Source: Nocardia sp. NBC_00508 (GTDB lineage Bacteria > Actinomycetota > Actinomycetes > Mycobacteriales > Mycobacteriaceae). From it: a stretch of DNA of 64,000 bases. The stretch is taken from NCBI RefSeq assembly GCF_036346875.1, contig NZ_CP107852.1, forward strand, positions 3,472,001 through 3,536,000. The letters are read 5' to 3'. This document shows positions 18,894 to 28,525 of this stretch, in pieces (positions within the stretch are counted from its first letter, which is position 1; each line of letters begins with the position of its first letter). The notes beneath the pieces are model-generated. The model did no database searches. It saw only the letters and a program-made list of their open reading frames with translations, and was not told where the DNA came from. The position numbers and the translations under genes were made by a program.

Positions 18894-18937
18894 CGGTCGA
18901 TTGTCGCAACCCGGTCCGGGTTTGAGACAATCGACCG
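18894..18937. terminator. Nested inverted repeat between trxA and cwlM
   Basis: Perfect 12-bp outer arms CGGTCGATTGTC (18894-18905) and GACAATCGACCG (18926-18937) enclose a second perfect 7-bp inverted repeat AACCCGG/CCGGGTT (18908-18914 and 18916-18922). There is no run of T after it. A smaller repeat CGACGCG/CGCGTCG (18856-18878) directly follows the trxA stop. The pair could act as a terminator or mRNA 3'-end stabiliser. Confidence 0.5.
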
Positions 18938-19015
18938 ACGCTCCGGTCGTGCGAAGGTGTATCCCATCGCATGGGTGGGTACCCGCGGGTTGACGGAAGG
19001 AAAGGGCTCTCACGC

Positions 19016-20209
19016 ATGCACCGACTTCGTCACGGCGATTCCGGTCCAGCCGTAGCAGAGGTTCGGAGCACCCTGGCAAGTCTCGGGTTCCTACATGCGC
19101 ACGTCGGTACCGATTACGCGGACGCACGTGAGTACTGGAAAGACACCGGAGTCTCCTTCGACCATCATCTCGACTCCGCGGTCCGTGCGTTCCAGCAGCA
19201 CCGCGGGTTGCTCGTCGATGGCGTGGTCGGACCGGCGACCTATCGGGCGTTGAAGGAGGCGTCCTACCGGCTCGGCGCACGCACGCTGATCTACCAGCTC
19301 TCGGCACCGCTGTTCGGCGACGACGTGGCCACTCTCCAGCGCAGGCTGCAGGACCTCGGTTTCTACGTACACCGCGTCGACGGTTATTTCGGCCCGCACA
19401 CCCATGACGGACTGACCGCCTTCCAGCGGGAGATCGGGTTGTCGGCGGACGGCATCTGCGGACCCGACACACTCCGCTCGCTGGACCTGCTCGGCGCCAG
19501 GGTGACCGGAGGCAACCCGCATCGCATCGCCGAGGAAGAAGTGGTGCACCGGGCGGGCCCGCAGCTGACCGGCAAACGGATCGTCATCGATCCGGGTCTC
19601 GGCGGTCCGGACAAGGGTTGCGCGGTGCCCACCGAGTACGGCGATGTCTACGAGTCGGAAATCCTGTGGGATTTGGCAAGTCGCCTGGAGGGCCGGATGG
19701 CAGCCACCGGCATGGAGACCTTCCTGTCACGTCCGTGGGGAGCCAACCCGACCGACGCGCAACGCGCCGACACATCGAACGCCTTCGACGCCGATCTGAT
19801 GATCTCGCTGCGCTGCGCCACCAACCCGAGCCCGCTGGCGAACGGCGTCGCCGGGTTCTACTTCGGCAATTCGCACGGCTCGGTGTCGATGATCGGCCAG
19901 GTGCTGGCCGGCTTCATCCAGCGGGAAGTGGTCGCGCGAACATCGTTGCAGGACTGCCGGACCCATGCGCGGACCTGGGATCTCTTGCGTCTCACGAAGA
20001 TGCCGACCGTCCAGGTCGACATCGGTTATCTGACAAACGAATACGACGCCTCGGTGCTCACCAATCCGCGCATGCGGGATGTGATCGCCGAAGCCATCCT
20101 GATCTCGGTGAAGCGACTGTACCTGCTCGGGCAAGACGATCAGCCCACGGGCACCTACACTTTCGCGGAATTGCTGGCCGAGGAGCTGGCCGCCGCCAAC
20201 CGGATGTAG
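19016..20209 (+). CDS. cwlM: CwlM, catalytically dead amidase-like regulator of peptidoglycan synthesis
   Basis: A 397-residue protein with two peptidoglycan-binding repeats (about residues 4-80 and 95-160) and an amidase_3-like domain (about 186-385). The first zinc-ligand His of true amidases, normally in IDPGHGG, is Leu here (L195 in IDPGLGG). The last, normally in SIHAN, is Arg (R266 in SLRCATN). It should therefore be enzymatically inactive. Mycobacterial CwlM is known as an essential PknB substrate that activates MurA. The ATG at 19016 follows GGAAGGAAAGG; an upstream in-frame ATG (18971) is rejected. Corresponds to Rv3915. Confidence 0.88.
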   Translation: MHRLRHGDSGPAVAEVRSTLASLGFLHAHVGTDYADAREYWKDTGVSFDHHLDSAVRAFQQHRGLLVDGVVGPATYRALKEASYRLGARTLIYQLSAPLFGDDVATLQRRLQDLGFYVHRVDGYFGPHTHDGLTAFQREIGLSADGICGPDTLRSLDLLGARVTGGNPHRIAEEEVVHRAGPQLTGKRIVIDPGLGGPDKGCAVPTEYGDVYESEILWDLASRLEGRMAATGMETFLSRPWGANPTDAQRADTSNAFDADLMISLRCATNPSPLANGVAGFYFGNSHGSVSMIGQVLAGFIQREVVARTSLQDCRTHARTWDLLRLTKMPTVQVDIGYLTNEYDASVLTNPRMRDVIAEAILISVKRLYLLGQDDQPTGTYTFAELLAEELAAANRM

Positions 20210-20230
20210 CCTCGCCGCCCCTGAAACGCC

Positions 20231-20267
20231 AGCGCCCCCAGCCTTTCTCTGATCGGCAGGGGGCGCT
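20231..20267. terminator. Hairpin between cwlM and the convergent GNAT gene
   Basis: Perfect 9-bp arms AGCGCCCCC (20231-20239) and GGGGGCGCT (20259-20267) with a 19-nt loop, located between two convergent genes. The T-run is short (TT). It probably serves both directions. Confidence 0.6.
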
Positions 20268-20280
20268 TCCATGCCCGGGG

Positions 20281-21051
20281 TCAGCGGGCCCCGATCCGGG
20301 TCGGTACGGTCATCGAAGCCGCCGCGAGCAACTGGTCCAGCGCCCGTTCGACGTCTTCCTTCCAGCCGTGATCGGAGTCGAGCTCCAAGCGCAGCCGTGG
20401 GAACCGGTGGTGCGGTGCGACCACCTCGAACCCGACGTCCTCGAGGAAGTCGGCATCGATCATGCAGTTCTCCGGCGAGCATTCGGTCGCCGCACCGGCC
20501 GTGCTCGAGCCATTGATCGGTGCGATGATCCGCTCCATCAGCGTCATCGAGCCGAAGCGCTCCGACAGCGCCTGCGTGGGCGGTTCAGTGCGAATGCCGA
20601 ACGCCTCCAGCGCGCGCACGCCGCGACGCACCAGATCCGCCACCACCGCCTGGATCAATTGGTGGGCAACATCGGCATCCTGGTAGGGGAATTCGGCCCG
20701 CAGCGTGGTCAGCAGGACCGCGTCCGGGCTGACCGGAGAGGTGGGGAAGAGGGTAGCCCGCGGTACCGCGCTGGGCGGCGCGTAGAGGGCGCAGCCGACG
20801 ACGTTGCCGTCGGCGTTCACCACCTGCCCGCACGACCCCCACTCCAGCATGACCGTGGACAGCCATGCTTCCTTCTCGAAGACCGGATCGCTGAAATTGC
20901 GGGAGTCCTCAGCCACCGCGGGATCGATCTCCCAGAAGACACAGCGGCGCGCATGCGCGGGAAGCTTTTCCAGTCCGCCGAGGGTTAATGCTGTGACGCT
21001 GGTCGACACCGCTCTGCTCAGCCTCCAGCTATCCGATTCATCCACGCTCAC
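20281..21051 (-). CDS. GNAT-like acetyltransferase family protein (Rv3916c-like)
   Basis: A 256-residue cytoplasmic protein. Residues about 55-175 look like a GNAT fold (WGSCGQVVNADGNVVGCALY, then a helix around VAHQLIQAVVADLVRRGVR). The C-terminus (about 190-250) is an alpha/beta segment with ENCMIDADFLEDVGFEVV. Its place between cwlM and parB matches Rv3916c, annotated as a hypothetical protein; the substrate is unknown. Start ATG at 21051; the promoter should lie in the 300-bp gap to parB. Confidence 0.7.
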   Translation of the reverse strand: MSVDESDSWRLSRAVSTSVTALTLGGLEKLPAHARRCVFWEIDPAVAEDSRNFSDPVFEKEAWLSTVMLEWGSCGQVVNADGNVVGCALYAPPSAVPRATLFPTSPVSPDAVLLTTLRAEFPYQDADVAHQLIQAVVADLVRRGVRALEAFGIRTEPPTQALSERFGSMTLMERIIAPINGSSTAGAATECSPENCMIDADFLEDVGFEVVAPHHRFPRLRLELDSDHGWKEDVERALDQLLAAASMTVPTRIGAR

Positions 21052-21352
21052 GCCTCCGCCTCGCTAGCGCTCGCCTCCGGCTTGCGCGTCGCGCGCTGTG
21101 ACATGGCTCGCTCGCTGCGCTCACTCACGCCGCATCATCACAATGTTTTCTCGCCAGCAAGAATAAGCGATCAAAGGGAACCCGCCTCATTCCATATCGC
21201 TGTGCTGTTGGTCAGAAGGACTTGTGCTGCTCTGTGCTGCTCTGTGCGGAGCACCGCATGCTCCGAAGCCGCGCGGAGCCATGCCGTCACAGTGACGTTT
21301 CAGTCGGAGATCCGCACCCATGGGAATCACAAGTTAAATTTCGTCACTTCTG
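21052..21352. other. Intergenic region GNAT gene - parB with small repeats
   Basis: No gene is seen. The stretch holds a perfect 10-bp tandem duplication GTGCTGCTCT (21224-21233 and 21234-21243), a 6-bp-arm hairpin GGAGCA/TGCTCC (21248-21264) and a 13-bp palindrome CGTCACAGTGACG (21285-21297). It is the promoter region of the GNAT gene and the 3' side of parB. Confidence 0.5.
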
Positions 21353-22369
21353 TCACACATCAGAGGTGTTCTGCTCCATCAGGGCAACGATCCGCTGGAG
21401 GTCTTCGACCGAGCCGAACTCAACGACGATCTTGCCTTTGCGCTTGCCCAGACTCACGGTGACCCGAGTGTCGAACGAGCCGGACAGCCGATCGGCTACG
21501 TCTTGCAGACCCGGCATGTGGATCGGCTTACGCTGCGCTACCGGGGAGGGCGCCGCGGCGTCCGGTTCTCGGTTCGCCAGGTGGACGGCTTCCTCAGTAG
21601 CCCGGACTGTGAGTCCCTCGGCGACGATGCGGGCGGCGAGCACTTCTTGGGCGTCCGCACCCGCTTCGAGGCCGAGCAGTGCCCGCGCGTGCCCGGCGGA
21701 CAGTACGCCCGCCGCGACCCGGCGCTGCACCGGGATCGGCAACTTCAGTAGACGGATCATATTCGTCACGACCGGGCGGGAGCGACCGATTCGGGCGGCC
21801 AATTCCTCATGGGTGACGTCGAATTCCTCCAGCAGCTGCTGATAGGCCGCCGCCTCTTCGAGCGGATTCAGCTGTACCCGGTGGATGTTCTCCAGTAGGG
21901 CGTCCCGCAGCATGGCCTCGTCCGCGGTTTCGCGGACGATCGCGGGGATGGTGGCCAGACCGGCCTCTTGGCACGCCCGCCAGCGCCGCTCGCCCATGAC
22001 GAGCTGATAGCGGTCGACGCCCGGCTCGACCCGGCGCACCACGATCGGCTGCATCAGGCCGAACTCACGGATCGAATGCACCAGCTCGGCCAGCGCCTCT
22101 TCTTCGAAGACGGTGCGGGGCTGCTTCGGATTCGGCTCGATCTGATCCGGCGGGATCTCGCGGTAGATCGCGCCGCCGACGGCGAACTCGGCGTTGTCGT
22201 CGACGGGGTCGGGGACCCGGTGCAGGTGGGTCGAGACGGGCTGCGGCCCGATCGGATCGAGACCGATGACGCTCGCAGCGGCGCTGCCTGGCCCCGGCGT
22301 GCCCACCGGTGCCGTCGGGATCAGCGCGGCGAGACCACGCCCGAGTCCACCCTTCTTCGCCTGACTCAT
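21353..22369 (-). CDS. parB: Chromosome partitioning protein ParB
   Basis: A 338-residue ParB. The N-terminal tail is [18 protein letters not shown]. The ParB/CTPase domain (about residues 70-165) contains the GERRWRA motif of the CTP-binding pocket. The HTH (about 185-215, [20 protein letters not shown]) recognises parS. The C-terminus (about 285-335) dimerises ([18 protein letters not shown]). It loads on the parS sites around 23.4-25.6 kb and spreads, building the origin partition complex moved by ParA. It lies 69 bp after parA in the same operon. Confidence 0.95.
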   Translation of the reverse strand: MSQAKKGGLGRGLAALIPTAPVGTPGPGSAAASVIGLDPIGPQPVSTHLHRVPDPVDDNAEFAVGGAIYREIPPDQIEPNPKQPRTVFEEEALAELVHSIREFGLMQPIVVRRVEPGVDRYQLVMGERRWRACQEAGLATIPAIVRETADEAMLRDALLENIHRVQLNPLEEAAAYQQLLEEFDVTHEELAARIGRSRPVVTNMIRLLKLPIPVQRRVAAGVLSAGHARALLGLEAGADAQEVLAARIVAEGLTVRATEEAVHLANREPDAAAPSPVAQRKPIHMPGLQDVADRLSGSFDTRVTVSLGKRKGKIVVEFGSVEDLQRIVALMEQNTSDV

Positions 22370-22438
22370 CGGTCTATCGACCCCTTCCTCGTTTCGCCAC
22401 CAACCGGACTTCGCCGAGCGTTGACTCGGCCGGCCGAG

Positions 22439-23449
22439 TCACTCCGCCGACTCCGTCGCGGCAGCGCGCGACACCAGCGCGCGGGCTGCCATCTCACGTC
22501 CGGCATCCAGGTAGCTCATCGCACCCCGGGAGCCTGGATCATAATCGAGCACCGTCATGCCGTAGCCCGGCGCCTCCGAGACCTTCACACTGCGCGGGAT
22601 CACCGAGCGCAGCACGACATCACCGAAGTGCCCGCGGACCTCCTCGGCGACCTGATCGGCCAGCTTCGTGCGCCCGTCGTACATCGTGAGAATCACGGTC
22701 GAGACATGGAGTTCCGGATTCAGATGCGCCTGCACCAGCCCGATATTGCGGAGCAGCTGACCGACACCTTCCAGCGCGTAGTACTCGCACTGAATGGGGA
22801 TCAGTACCTCCTTCGCGGCGACGAGCGCGTTGACCGTCAGCAGGCCCAGCGACGGCGGGCAGTCGATCATCACATAGTCGATGTCGTACCCGGCGATATT
22901 CGCCTCCTGGATGGCGGCTTTCAGCCGACCTTCCCTGGCCACCATCGACACGAGTTCGATCTCAGCGCCCGCCAAGTCGATGGTCGCCGGGATGCAGAGC
23001 AGACGTTCATTGTGCGGGCTCGTTTGGATAGCGTCCTTGACCGAGACCTCACCGATGAGCAACTCGTAGCTGGAGGGGACGCCGGAATGATGCTCGATCC
23101 CCAGGGCGGTACTAGCGTTGCCCTGCGGATCCAGATCAATCACGAGAACCGTCATCCCCTGATGCGCCAGGGCGGCCGCCAGATTCACCGCGGTGGTCGT
23201 CTTACCGACGCCACCTTTCTGATTGGCGATCGTGATGATGCGCTGCTCGTGCGGTTTCGGCACAATCACCTTTCCTGGATGGAGAACCTGACTTGCGCGT
23301 TGGGCTTCGGCTGCTATCGGGGTCTCGCTCGGGGAAATGTGCCCGAACGGTGTGCTTCCGAATGCCTCCGCGTCGAAATTGCTGGAGTCCAGCATCCCCG
23401 GCACGCGCGACGTCGTTTCCCGTGAAACATTCGCCGGACCGCTCGACAT
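22439..23449 (-). CDS. parA: Chromosome partitioning ATPase ParA (Soj)
   Basis: A 336-residue ParA with an N-terminal extension of about 75 residues before the ATPase core. Deviant Walker A is in IANQKGGVGKTTTAVNLAAA. Walker A' is VIDLDPQGNAS and Walker B is VMIDCPPSLG. It drives origin segregation by interaction with ParB. The first codons (NVSRET) are written by a near-consensus parS site at 23414-23429, so the centromere sequence is inside the coding region. ATG at 23449 is chosen because the frame is closed shortly upstream. Confidence 0.93.
   Translation of the reverse strand: MSSGPANVSRETTSRVPGMLDSSNFDAEAFGSTPFGHISPSETPIAAEAQRASQVLHPGKVIVPKPHEQRIITIANQKGGVGKTTTAVNLAAALAHQGMTVLVIDLDPQGNASTALGIEHHSGVPSSYELLIGEVSVKDAIQTSPHNERLLCIPATIDLAGAEIELVSMVAREGRLKAAIQEANIAGYDIDYVMIDCPPSLGLLTVNALVAAKEVLIPIQCEYYALEGVGQLLRNIGLVQAHLNPELHVSTVILTMYDGRTKLADQVAEEVRGHFGDVVLRSVIPRSVKVSEAPGYGMTVLDYDPGSRGAMSYLDAGREMAARALVSRAAATESAE
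23414..23429. promoter_or_regulatory. parS site 1 (inside parA)
   Basis: CGTTTCCCGTGAAACA, two mismatches from TGTTTCACGTGAAACA. It encodes the VSRET residues near the ParA N-terminus. Confidence 0.8.
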
Positions 23450-23737
23450 AGACAGCTCCTAACCCGAGAAACGTCAGAACACATGCGCGACGGGAACAGG
23501 TCGGCGCCGTGTCTGCAACAGCCTGTTGTCGGATCGAACACGATGCACAACCGGGGTTCTCGGCGCCCGATCGACCGAGCGGAGCCTTCACCGCTGTGAC
23601 AACCAGATCCTCCGTGGCACCCACGCTCACGCCCGACGCACACTAGCTTGCCAGCACTGAGCGCGATAAGAAAGCTGAACCGCGGCGAGGCGCAAAGCGA
23701 CACGCAAATCCGCACCGATTTGTGTCGCCACGCCCGC

Positions 23738-23753
23738 TGTTTCACATGAAACA
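23738..23753. promoter_or_regulatory. parS site 2
   Basis: TGTTTCACATGAAACA, one mismatch (central G to A) from the actinobacterial parS consensus. Confidence 0.85.
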
Positions 23754-24133
23754 TCGCCCGCGGACCGCACATCCGCGTGGTGCGCGGTGACTCGGCTCGC
23801 TGCCGGACGGGGTGACGAGATCATCCAAAGGTGGGCGAGGGTTGAATGGCCGCCTGAGCGGATTGTGGTGCATCGGCTTTCGAGTCACCGCCCGACACAC
23901 CCGCGGGCACTGGGACAGGCCAGGGCGCCGCCCAGCTTCTTCGTCACGGACGGGTCAGGCCAGCGGCGAAGCGCCCCGCTCTCCGCCGCTCGCATCTGGA
24001 GGCGTCAAAGGCCGCCTGCCGCCCTCGATGTCCCCTTACAAGCCGACTGCGAAGAAGTGCGCCGCCTCAGCGTCGAACACCGTGCTTCCCATCGGTTCGG
24101 GTCAGGTCAGCTCGAAGGACTTGCTCGAGGTTC

Positions 24134-24149
24134 TGTTTCACGTGAATCA
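24134..24149. promoter_or_regulatory. parS site 3
   Basis: TGTTTCACGTGAATCA, one mismatch from consensus, intact central CACGTG. Confidence 0.85.
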
Positions 24150-24625
24150 TGCGGTGCGGCATCTACCAATCGAATACGTTCACTGGGGGAGATCGCTGAT
24201 CCGACAGCTACCTGGATCGGCACTGCTCCGCCACCGAAGCAGGCGATCTATTCGTGCGCTCATCAATGGCCGCCGGTCCGAGGGGGCTGCGGAGAGGCAC
24301 GGAACCCAGTGCATCTCGGGCGAACTCACCCAACCCGCGCCTGCTCGTACTTCTACCAAGCGCGATGGCAGTAGCCGGATCCCCGAACACGAATCCGAGA
24401 AGCGTGACTGCCGTGGCGGACTGGATCGGATTCGTCGAGCAATCCTGCAAGGCAATCGCAATCGGACATCTCTCGGCCTAGCCGCTGGGTCCGTGCTGCC
24501 GCCCAGCGATGGTGGACCGGCACCGACTGGCTCTGCCCCCGACTTCGCCGCGCAGCGCGAACTCTTGGAAGCCGCCCCACATCCCGTTGGATGGGGTCTT
24601 GCAGCCAGCACCACGAATGCGGCTT

Positions 24626-24641
24626 CGATTCACGTGAAACA
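24626..24641. promoter_or_regulatory. parS site 4
   Basis: CGATTCACGTGAAACA, two mismatches from consensus, intact central CACGTG. Confidence 0.8.
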
Positions 24642-24843
24642 TTGCCGAGGACTCAACGGAGCATTCCGGAATACTGTTCAATCTCCATGACCGAAACAGC
24701 GCCCGGACGGCTGCCGACGTTCAGTGATCGACTGAACCAGATCGAACGGTGCGCAGAGACTCTCCACTGTTCACTCCGAGAGAGCGATGTGGCGCGATCG
24801 GCACAGCTCCGTCAGCGTAACGAAACAACCAGGCCCCCAACTC

Positions 24844-25638
24844 CTACTTGGCCTTCCGAGCCGCGCGCTTGGCGCGCCCGCGCTCCATCGCACCGGTCCG
24901 AGCCGTCTTCGCGCCGCCGGTGACCGCTCGTTCGGCGCGCCGCCGCGAAGTGCGTTCGGCCCGGGGGAGCCGCTCGGCGCTGATCACCATCGTCGGAGAG
25001 GACACCAATCCGGCGCCGCACTCGAGCACGATCGCGTGCCCGGCCCCGGCCCGCGCCAGAGCGTCGCCGTCGCGTTCGAGTTCCTCCACCGCGCTGGCGC
25101 CCTTCAGCGCGAGCATGTGTCCGTGGTCGCGGAGGAGCGGAAGCGACCACTGTGCGAGCTTTCCGAGCGGCGCCACCGCGCGGGACGTAACGACGTCGGC
25201 CCCGCCGGCTTCCTTCATCACGCCCGACTGTTCTGCACGCCCCCGGACCACGGTCACGTCCAATCCGACCGACTCGATGAACTCGCTCAGGAAGATGGTC
25301 CGGCGCAGTAGCGGTTCGACCAACGTGATCCGAAGGTCCGGACGCGCGATCGCAAGCGGGATCCCAGGCAGTCCGGCGCCGCTGCCGATATCGACCACGG
25401 ACGCCCCCTCGGCGATCAACTCACCGAGCACGGCGCAGTTGAGGATGTGGCGATCCCAGAGGCGCGGCACCTCTCGCGGACCGATCAGCCCGCGCTCCAC
25501 CCCCGCGGTCGCGAGCGCCGCACAATAGCGCCGCGCGAGATCGAGTCGGTCACCGAAGATGGTCGCCGCCGACGCGGGTGGTTTCAGCTCCCCGGGCTCC
25601 GCGGCGAATCCACCGAGATCTCGTTCCACGTGAAACAT
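24844..25638 (-). CDS. rsmG: 16S rRNA (guanine(527)-N(7))-methyltransferase RsmG
   Basis: A 264-residue RsmG (GidB). The SAM-binding motif is [17 protein letters not shown], followed by [17 protein letters not shown] and [10 protein letters not shown]. It methylates G527 of 16S rRNA; loss of this methylation is a known route to low-level streptomycin resistance. A basic tail of about 45 residues ([10 protein letters not shown] to the end) extends beyond the usual length. The start MFHVER is encoded by parS site 5; its Shine-Dalgarno GGAAGG is immediately adjacent, so the start at 25662 (MIDFEF) is an alternative. It is the last gene of the rpmH operon. Confidence 0.9.
   Translation of the reverse strand: MFHVERDLGGFAAEPGELKPPASAATIFGDRLDLARRYCAALATAGVERGLIGPREVPRLWDRHILNCAVLGELIAEGASVVDIGSGAGLPGIPLAIARPDLRITLVEPLLRRTIFLSEFIESVGLDVTVVRGRAEQSGVMKEAGGADVVTSRAVAPLGKLAQWSLPLLRDHGHMLALKGASAVEELERDGDALARAGAGHAIVLECGAGLVSSPTMVISAERLPRAERTSRRRAERAVTGGAKTARTGAMERGRAKRAARKAK
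25622..25637. promoter_or_regulatory. parS site 5 (at the rsmG start)
   Basis: CGTTCCACGTGAAACA, one mismatch from the B. subtilis form TGTTNCACGTGAAACA. It overlaps the first codons of rsmG. Confidence 0.85.
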
Positions 25639-25781
25639 CCTTCCGAACTCGAAGTCGATCATCGAGCGAGCAGTCGGGCGCCGGACATGAACAAGGGCCC
25701 CCGGTCCGAAGACCAGAGGCCCTATCCAACCACTACCCATCCGGGCCGCGGAAATGCCCGCCCGCTTCAGAGCGGCAGCAC

Positions 25782-26333
25782 TCAGGCAGGAACGACCACG
25801 ACGTGGCGGTTCGGCTCGACGCCTTCGCTTTCGCTGCTGACACCTTCCACCGCAGCCACCGCGTCGTGCACAATCTTGCGCTCGAACGGAGTCATGGGCG
25901 CCAGCGATTCCGGCGCACCCGACTCCAGCACCCGCTGCGCGGCGGCCGTACCGAGTTCGCTCAGCTCCGACCTCCGCTTGGCCCGCCACCCCGCCACATC
26001 CAGCATCAGCCGGCTACGCACACCCGTCGCCTGCTGGACGGCCAGGCGAGTCAACTCCTGCAAGGCGTCGAGCACCTCACCATTGCGTCCCACAAGCTTC
26101 GTCAGGTCGCGGCCGCCGTCAATGCTGACGATGGCGCGATCGCCTTCCACGTCGAGATCGATGTCCCCGTCGAAGTCGAGCACGTCGAGCAACTGTTCGA
26201 GGTAGTCGCCCGCGATCTCGCCTTCCTCGATGAGAGCTTCCTCGGCGTCGTTCTCGACATCGCCGGCGTCGGTTCCGGCGTTCACCATCGTCGTCGCCAC
26301 TGTGGCGTCCCCTCCGTCGGTCTCAACAGTCAT
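25782..26333 (-). CDS. jag: Jag/KhpB RNA-binding protein
   Basis: A 183-residue RNA-binding protein. An acidic N-terminus (residues 1-45) is followed by a KH domain (about 50-110, [20 protein letters not shown]) and an R3H domain (about 120-175, ending [17 protein letters not shown]). The name Jag comes from its location next to yidC (SpoIIIJ-associated gene). Such proteins bind small and messenger RNAs with KhpA and influence cell division and envelope homeostasis. In the rpmH-rnpA-yidD-yidC-jag-rsmG order it corresponds to Rv3920c. Confidence 0.93.
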   Translation of the reverse strand: MTVETDGGDATVATTMVNAGTDAGDVENDAEEALIEEGEIAGDYLEQLLDVLDFDGDIDLDVEGDRAIVSIDGGRDLTKLVGRNGEVLDALQELTRLAVQQATGVRSRLMLDVAGWRAKRRSELSELGTAAAQRVLESGAPESLAPMTPFERKIVHDAVAAVEGVSSESEGVEPNRHVVVVPA

Positions 26334-26449
26334 TTGATTTCCTTCATCTGCTCATCGCGCGCGCCGGGCAATCGCCGCCGGACGGTATTCGCGATCAAGG
26401 GTTTGCTCAGCGATAGAGGTGGGCACATCTCACCCCACCGATCATGGAG

Positions 26450-27541
26450 TCAGCGCCGACGTTTCTGGTTCGCCCGGCCCCGACTTCCGGACCGCTTCTG
26501 GCTGCCCGCACGGCGCTGGCCCGCGGCCTGCTTCGCCGGTTTGGCGGTGCCGTTCGTCGACGCGGCCGCACTGTCCTCGTCCGACCCCGCGGACTCGGGG
26601 GCCGGTGTCGGCTTCTTCTTCACATTGACCGGCTTGGCGCCCGGCTTCGGCGCGTGCTGCGCACGCTGTTCCAGCTTCGCCTGCTTCTTGGCTTCCTCTT
26701 CCTTCGCCATACGACCGAAGACGAGGTGCTGCTGTCCGTAGGTCCAGATGTTGTTGGAAACCCAGTACAGCAGGATGGCGATCGGCAGGAACGGACCACC
26801 GACGAGCACGCCGAGCGGGAACACCCACAGCGCGAGCTTGTTCATCATCGCGGCCTGGGGGTTGGCCGCGGCTTCCGGTGTCTGCCGCGCGACCGAGGCG
26901 CGCGCGTTGAAGTGGGTCGCCAGACCGGCGATGACCATCAGGGGGATCGCGACGAGCGCGATGCTCAAGCGACTCGGCACGCCACCGTAGTCGGCGAACG
27001 CCTGCAACTCGCTGACGGGCGTGGTGATGAAGGCCGAGATCGGCGCACCAAAGATGCGAGCGCTCAGGAACGACTGGACGTCAGTGGCGCTGAAGACATA
27101 GTTCGCGGTGTTCGCGTTCTGCTCGGGCGTCAAGCCGAGCTGGCCGAAGCCGTGCCCGGTCCGGTTGAACGACCGCAGCACATGGAACAAACCGAGGAAG
27201 ACCGGCACCTGAGCGAGAATCGGCAAGCAGCCCATCAGCGGGTTGAAGCCGTTCTCCTTCTGCAGCTTCTGCATCTCGGTCGCCATCTTCTGGCGGTCGT
27301 TCTTGTACTTCTTCTGCAGCTCCTTGATCTGGGGCTGCAGTTCCTGCATCTGCTTGGTGGTACGCACCTGCTTGACGAACGGCTTGTAGAGCACCAAGCG
27401 CAAAGTGAACACCAGGAACACCACAGCCAGCGCCCAGGTGAGACCGTTGTCCGCGCCGAACGCGAACCCGAAGACCCGATGCCAGAACCAGAGGATCCAG
27501 GACACCGGGTAATAAATGAAGTCGAGCACGGCTCTATGCAC
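26450..27541 (-). CDS. yidC: Membrane protein insertase YidC
   Basis: A 363-residue YidC/Oxa1 insertase of the Gram-positive type (no large periplasmic domain). Membrane helices begin at about residues 20-45 and continue around 95-120, 205-225 and 245-275. A basic cytoplasmic loop [20 protein letters not shown] lies at about residues 75-95. The C-terminal 90 residues are Lys/Arg-rich (ending [10 protein letters not shown]), as in actinobacterial YidC, and likely bind ribosomes. It inserts membrane proteins alone or with SecYEG. Its start overlaps yidD by 8 bp. Confidence 0.95.
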   Translation of the reverse strand: MHRAVLDFIYYPVSWILWFWHRVFGFAFGADNGLTWALAVVFLVFTLRLVLYKPFVKQVRTTKQMQELQPQIKELQKKYKNDRQKMATEMQKLQKENGFNPLMGCLPILAQVPVFLGLFHVLRSFNRTGHGFGQLGLTPEQNANTANYVFSATDVQSFLSARIFGAPISAFITTPVSELQAFADYGGVPSRLSIALVAIPLMVIAGLATHFNARASVARQTPEAAANPQAAMMNKLALWVFPLGVLVGGPFLPIAILLYWVSNNIWTYGQQHLVFGRMAKEEEAKKQAKLEQRAQHAPKPGAKPVNVKKKPTPAPESAGSDEDSAAASTNGTAKPAKQAAGQRRAGSQKRSGSRGRANQKRRR

Positions 27542-27932
27542 TCCCGTCGTTCGTGTCGCCGATCACCGCGTGCGGTGATCCTTTCCAAGCGTTCGGCTCC
27601 GACCGCGGCCCGGCAGGCAGGGTCGGTTCCTGCGATGCCGCGTCGGTAGCTGCCTCGTCCACTGGCTCGGTGCGAAGTGTGCTCCGCTTCCGCTCCGGGA
27701 CGGGGTCCCACCCACCAGGGTGCCAGGGCGCGCATTTGGCCAAGCGCACGACCGTCAGTAAGAAGCCGACGAACAAGCCGCGGGTGCGCAGGGCGGTCAC
27801 CGCGTACTCGCTACACGTCGGGGTGAATCGGCACACCGGCATGCGGGTGGGGGAGACATAGGTCCGATACAGCTCGATCAGAAAGATCAGCGCGTTTGCG
27901 GGCAGTTTGGTGATCGTCGAGCGCATGCTCAT
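27534..27932 (-). CDS. yidD: Membrane protein insertion efficiency factor YidD
   Basis: A 132-residue member of the YidD (UPF0161) family. The conserved core spans residues 10-80 with the Cys pattern [10 protein letters not shown] and [12 protein letters not shown]. The C-terminal 50 residues are a poorly conserved Ser/Pro-rich extension. It is a membrane-associated helper of YidC-dependent insertion. It overlaps rnpA by 4 bp and yidC by 8 bp. Confidence 0.92.
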   Translation of the reverse strand: MSMRSTITKLPANALIFLIELYRTYVSPTRMPVCRFTPTCSEYAVTALRTRGLFVGFLLTVVRLAKCAPWHPGGWDPVPERKRSTLRTEPVDEAATDAASQEPTLPAGPRSEPNAWKGSPHAVIGDTNDGSA

Positions 27933-28360
27933 GACGGACCGCCCGATCGTGCGCCCGCCGCGGCGCCGGCGCCGAGCTTGCGCAGGGCGCCGCGCAGCTG
28001 GCGCAGGAGGTCATCCGAAGACGCCGTAGCGGCACCTGGAAGCACCCGGATCACGACGTCGGTCCCCGGCGACACCTCGGCGAGCACCTGGGCGCACATA
28101 TGACGCAGGCGGCGGGCAACGCGATGTCGAATCACCGCGTTGCCCACCGCCTTACTGACGATCAACCCGAAGTGCGGTCCGCCGATGCGAACCAGCGTGT
28201 CGTCCGGGATCTGATCGTGTAGTCCATTCGCGCCCACGACTCCGTCATACTCGTGTAAGAGCGCGTGCACGACCAGATCGCGCCTCCCGATTCGCTGGCC
28301 ACGGCGCACCGTCCGGGAGAAGTCGGCACGATGATGCAACCGATACGGCTCAGGCAACAC
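27929..28360 (-). CDS. rnpA: Ribonuclease P protein component
   Basis: A 143-residue basic protein. The N-terminal [20 protein letters not shown] and the signature [18 protein letters not shown] (about residues 67-86) are diagnostic of RnpA, which cooperates with RNase P RNA to mature tRNA 5' ends. The C-terminal Ala/Gly-rich tail is variable. It lies 21 bp after rpmH and overlaps yidD by 4 bp. Confidence 0.95.
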   Translation of the reverse strand: MLPEPYRLHHRADFSRTVRRGQRIGRRDLVVHALLHEYDGVVGANGLHDQIPDDTLVRIGGPHFGLIVSKAVGNAVIRHRVARRLRHMCAQVLAEVSPGTDVVIRVLPGAATASSDDLLRQLRGALRKLGAGAAAGARSGGPS

Positions 28361-28381
28361 CCGAGCGTCCGAGAGCGAAGA

Positions 28382-28525
28382 TCAGGCAGTGAGGGAAGTG
28401 CGGCCCTTGCGGCGACGCGCCGACACGATGGCGCGCCCGGCACGGGTTCGCATCCGGAGGCGGAAGCCGTGAACCCGCGCCCGACGACGGTTGTTCGGCT
28501 GGAACGTCCGCTTGCCCTTGGCCAC
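28382..28525 (-). CDS. rpmH: 50S ribosomal protein L34
   Basis: A 47-residue very basic protein reading [20 protein letters not shown] and ending GRTSLTA, the full L34. The start is a GTG at 28525 preceded by GAGGAGT; the open frame upstream of it is not coding. It is the first gene of the operon that runs through rnpA, yidD, yidC, jag and rsmG, and is divergent from dnaA. Confidence 0.96.
   Translation of the reverse strand: MAKGKRTFQPNNRRRARVHGFRLRMRTRAGRAIVSARRRKGRTSLTA

Larger units (their letters stand above)
23450..24843. other. 1.4-kb non-coding centromere region between parA and rsmG
   Basis: No convincing protein gene: the long plus-strand frames here encode low-complexity Arg/Pro/Ser sequence without recognisable domains, and none has a good ribosome site. 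Three parS sites lie in it, with one more at each border gene. In M. tuberculosis parA and gid (rsmG) are close neighbours, so this spacer looks like an expansion. It may hold the promoter of parAB and serve mainly as ParB loading DNA. Confidence 0.6.

Noticed and set aside
23812..24690. 292-codon plus-strand frame in the parA-rsmG spacer
   Set aside because: Arg/Ser/Pro-rich sequence without domain or clear start; the parS sites are a better explanation of the region.
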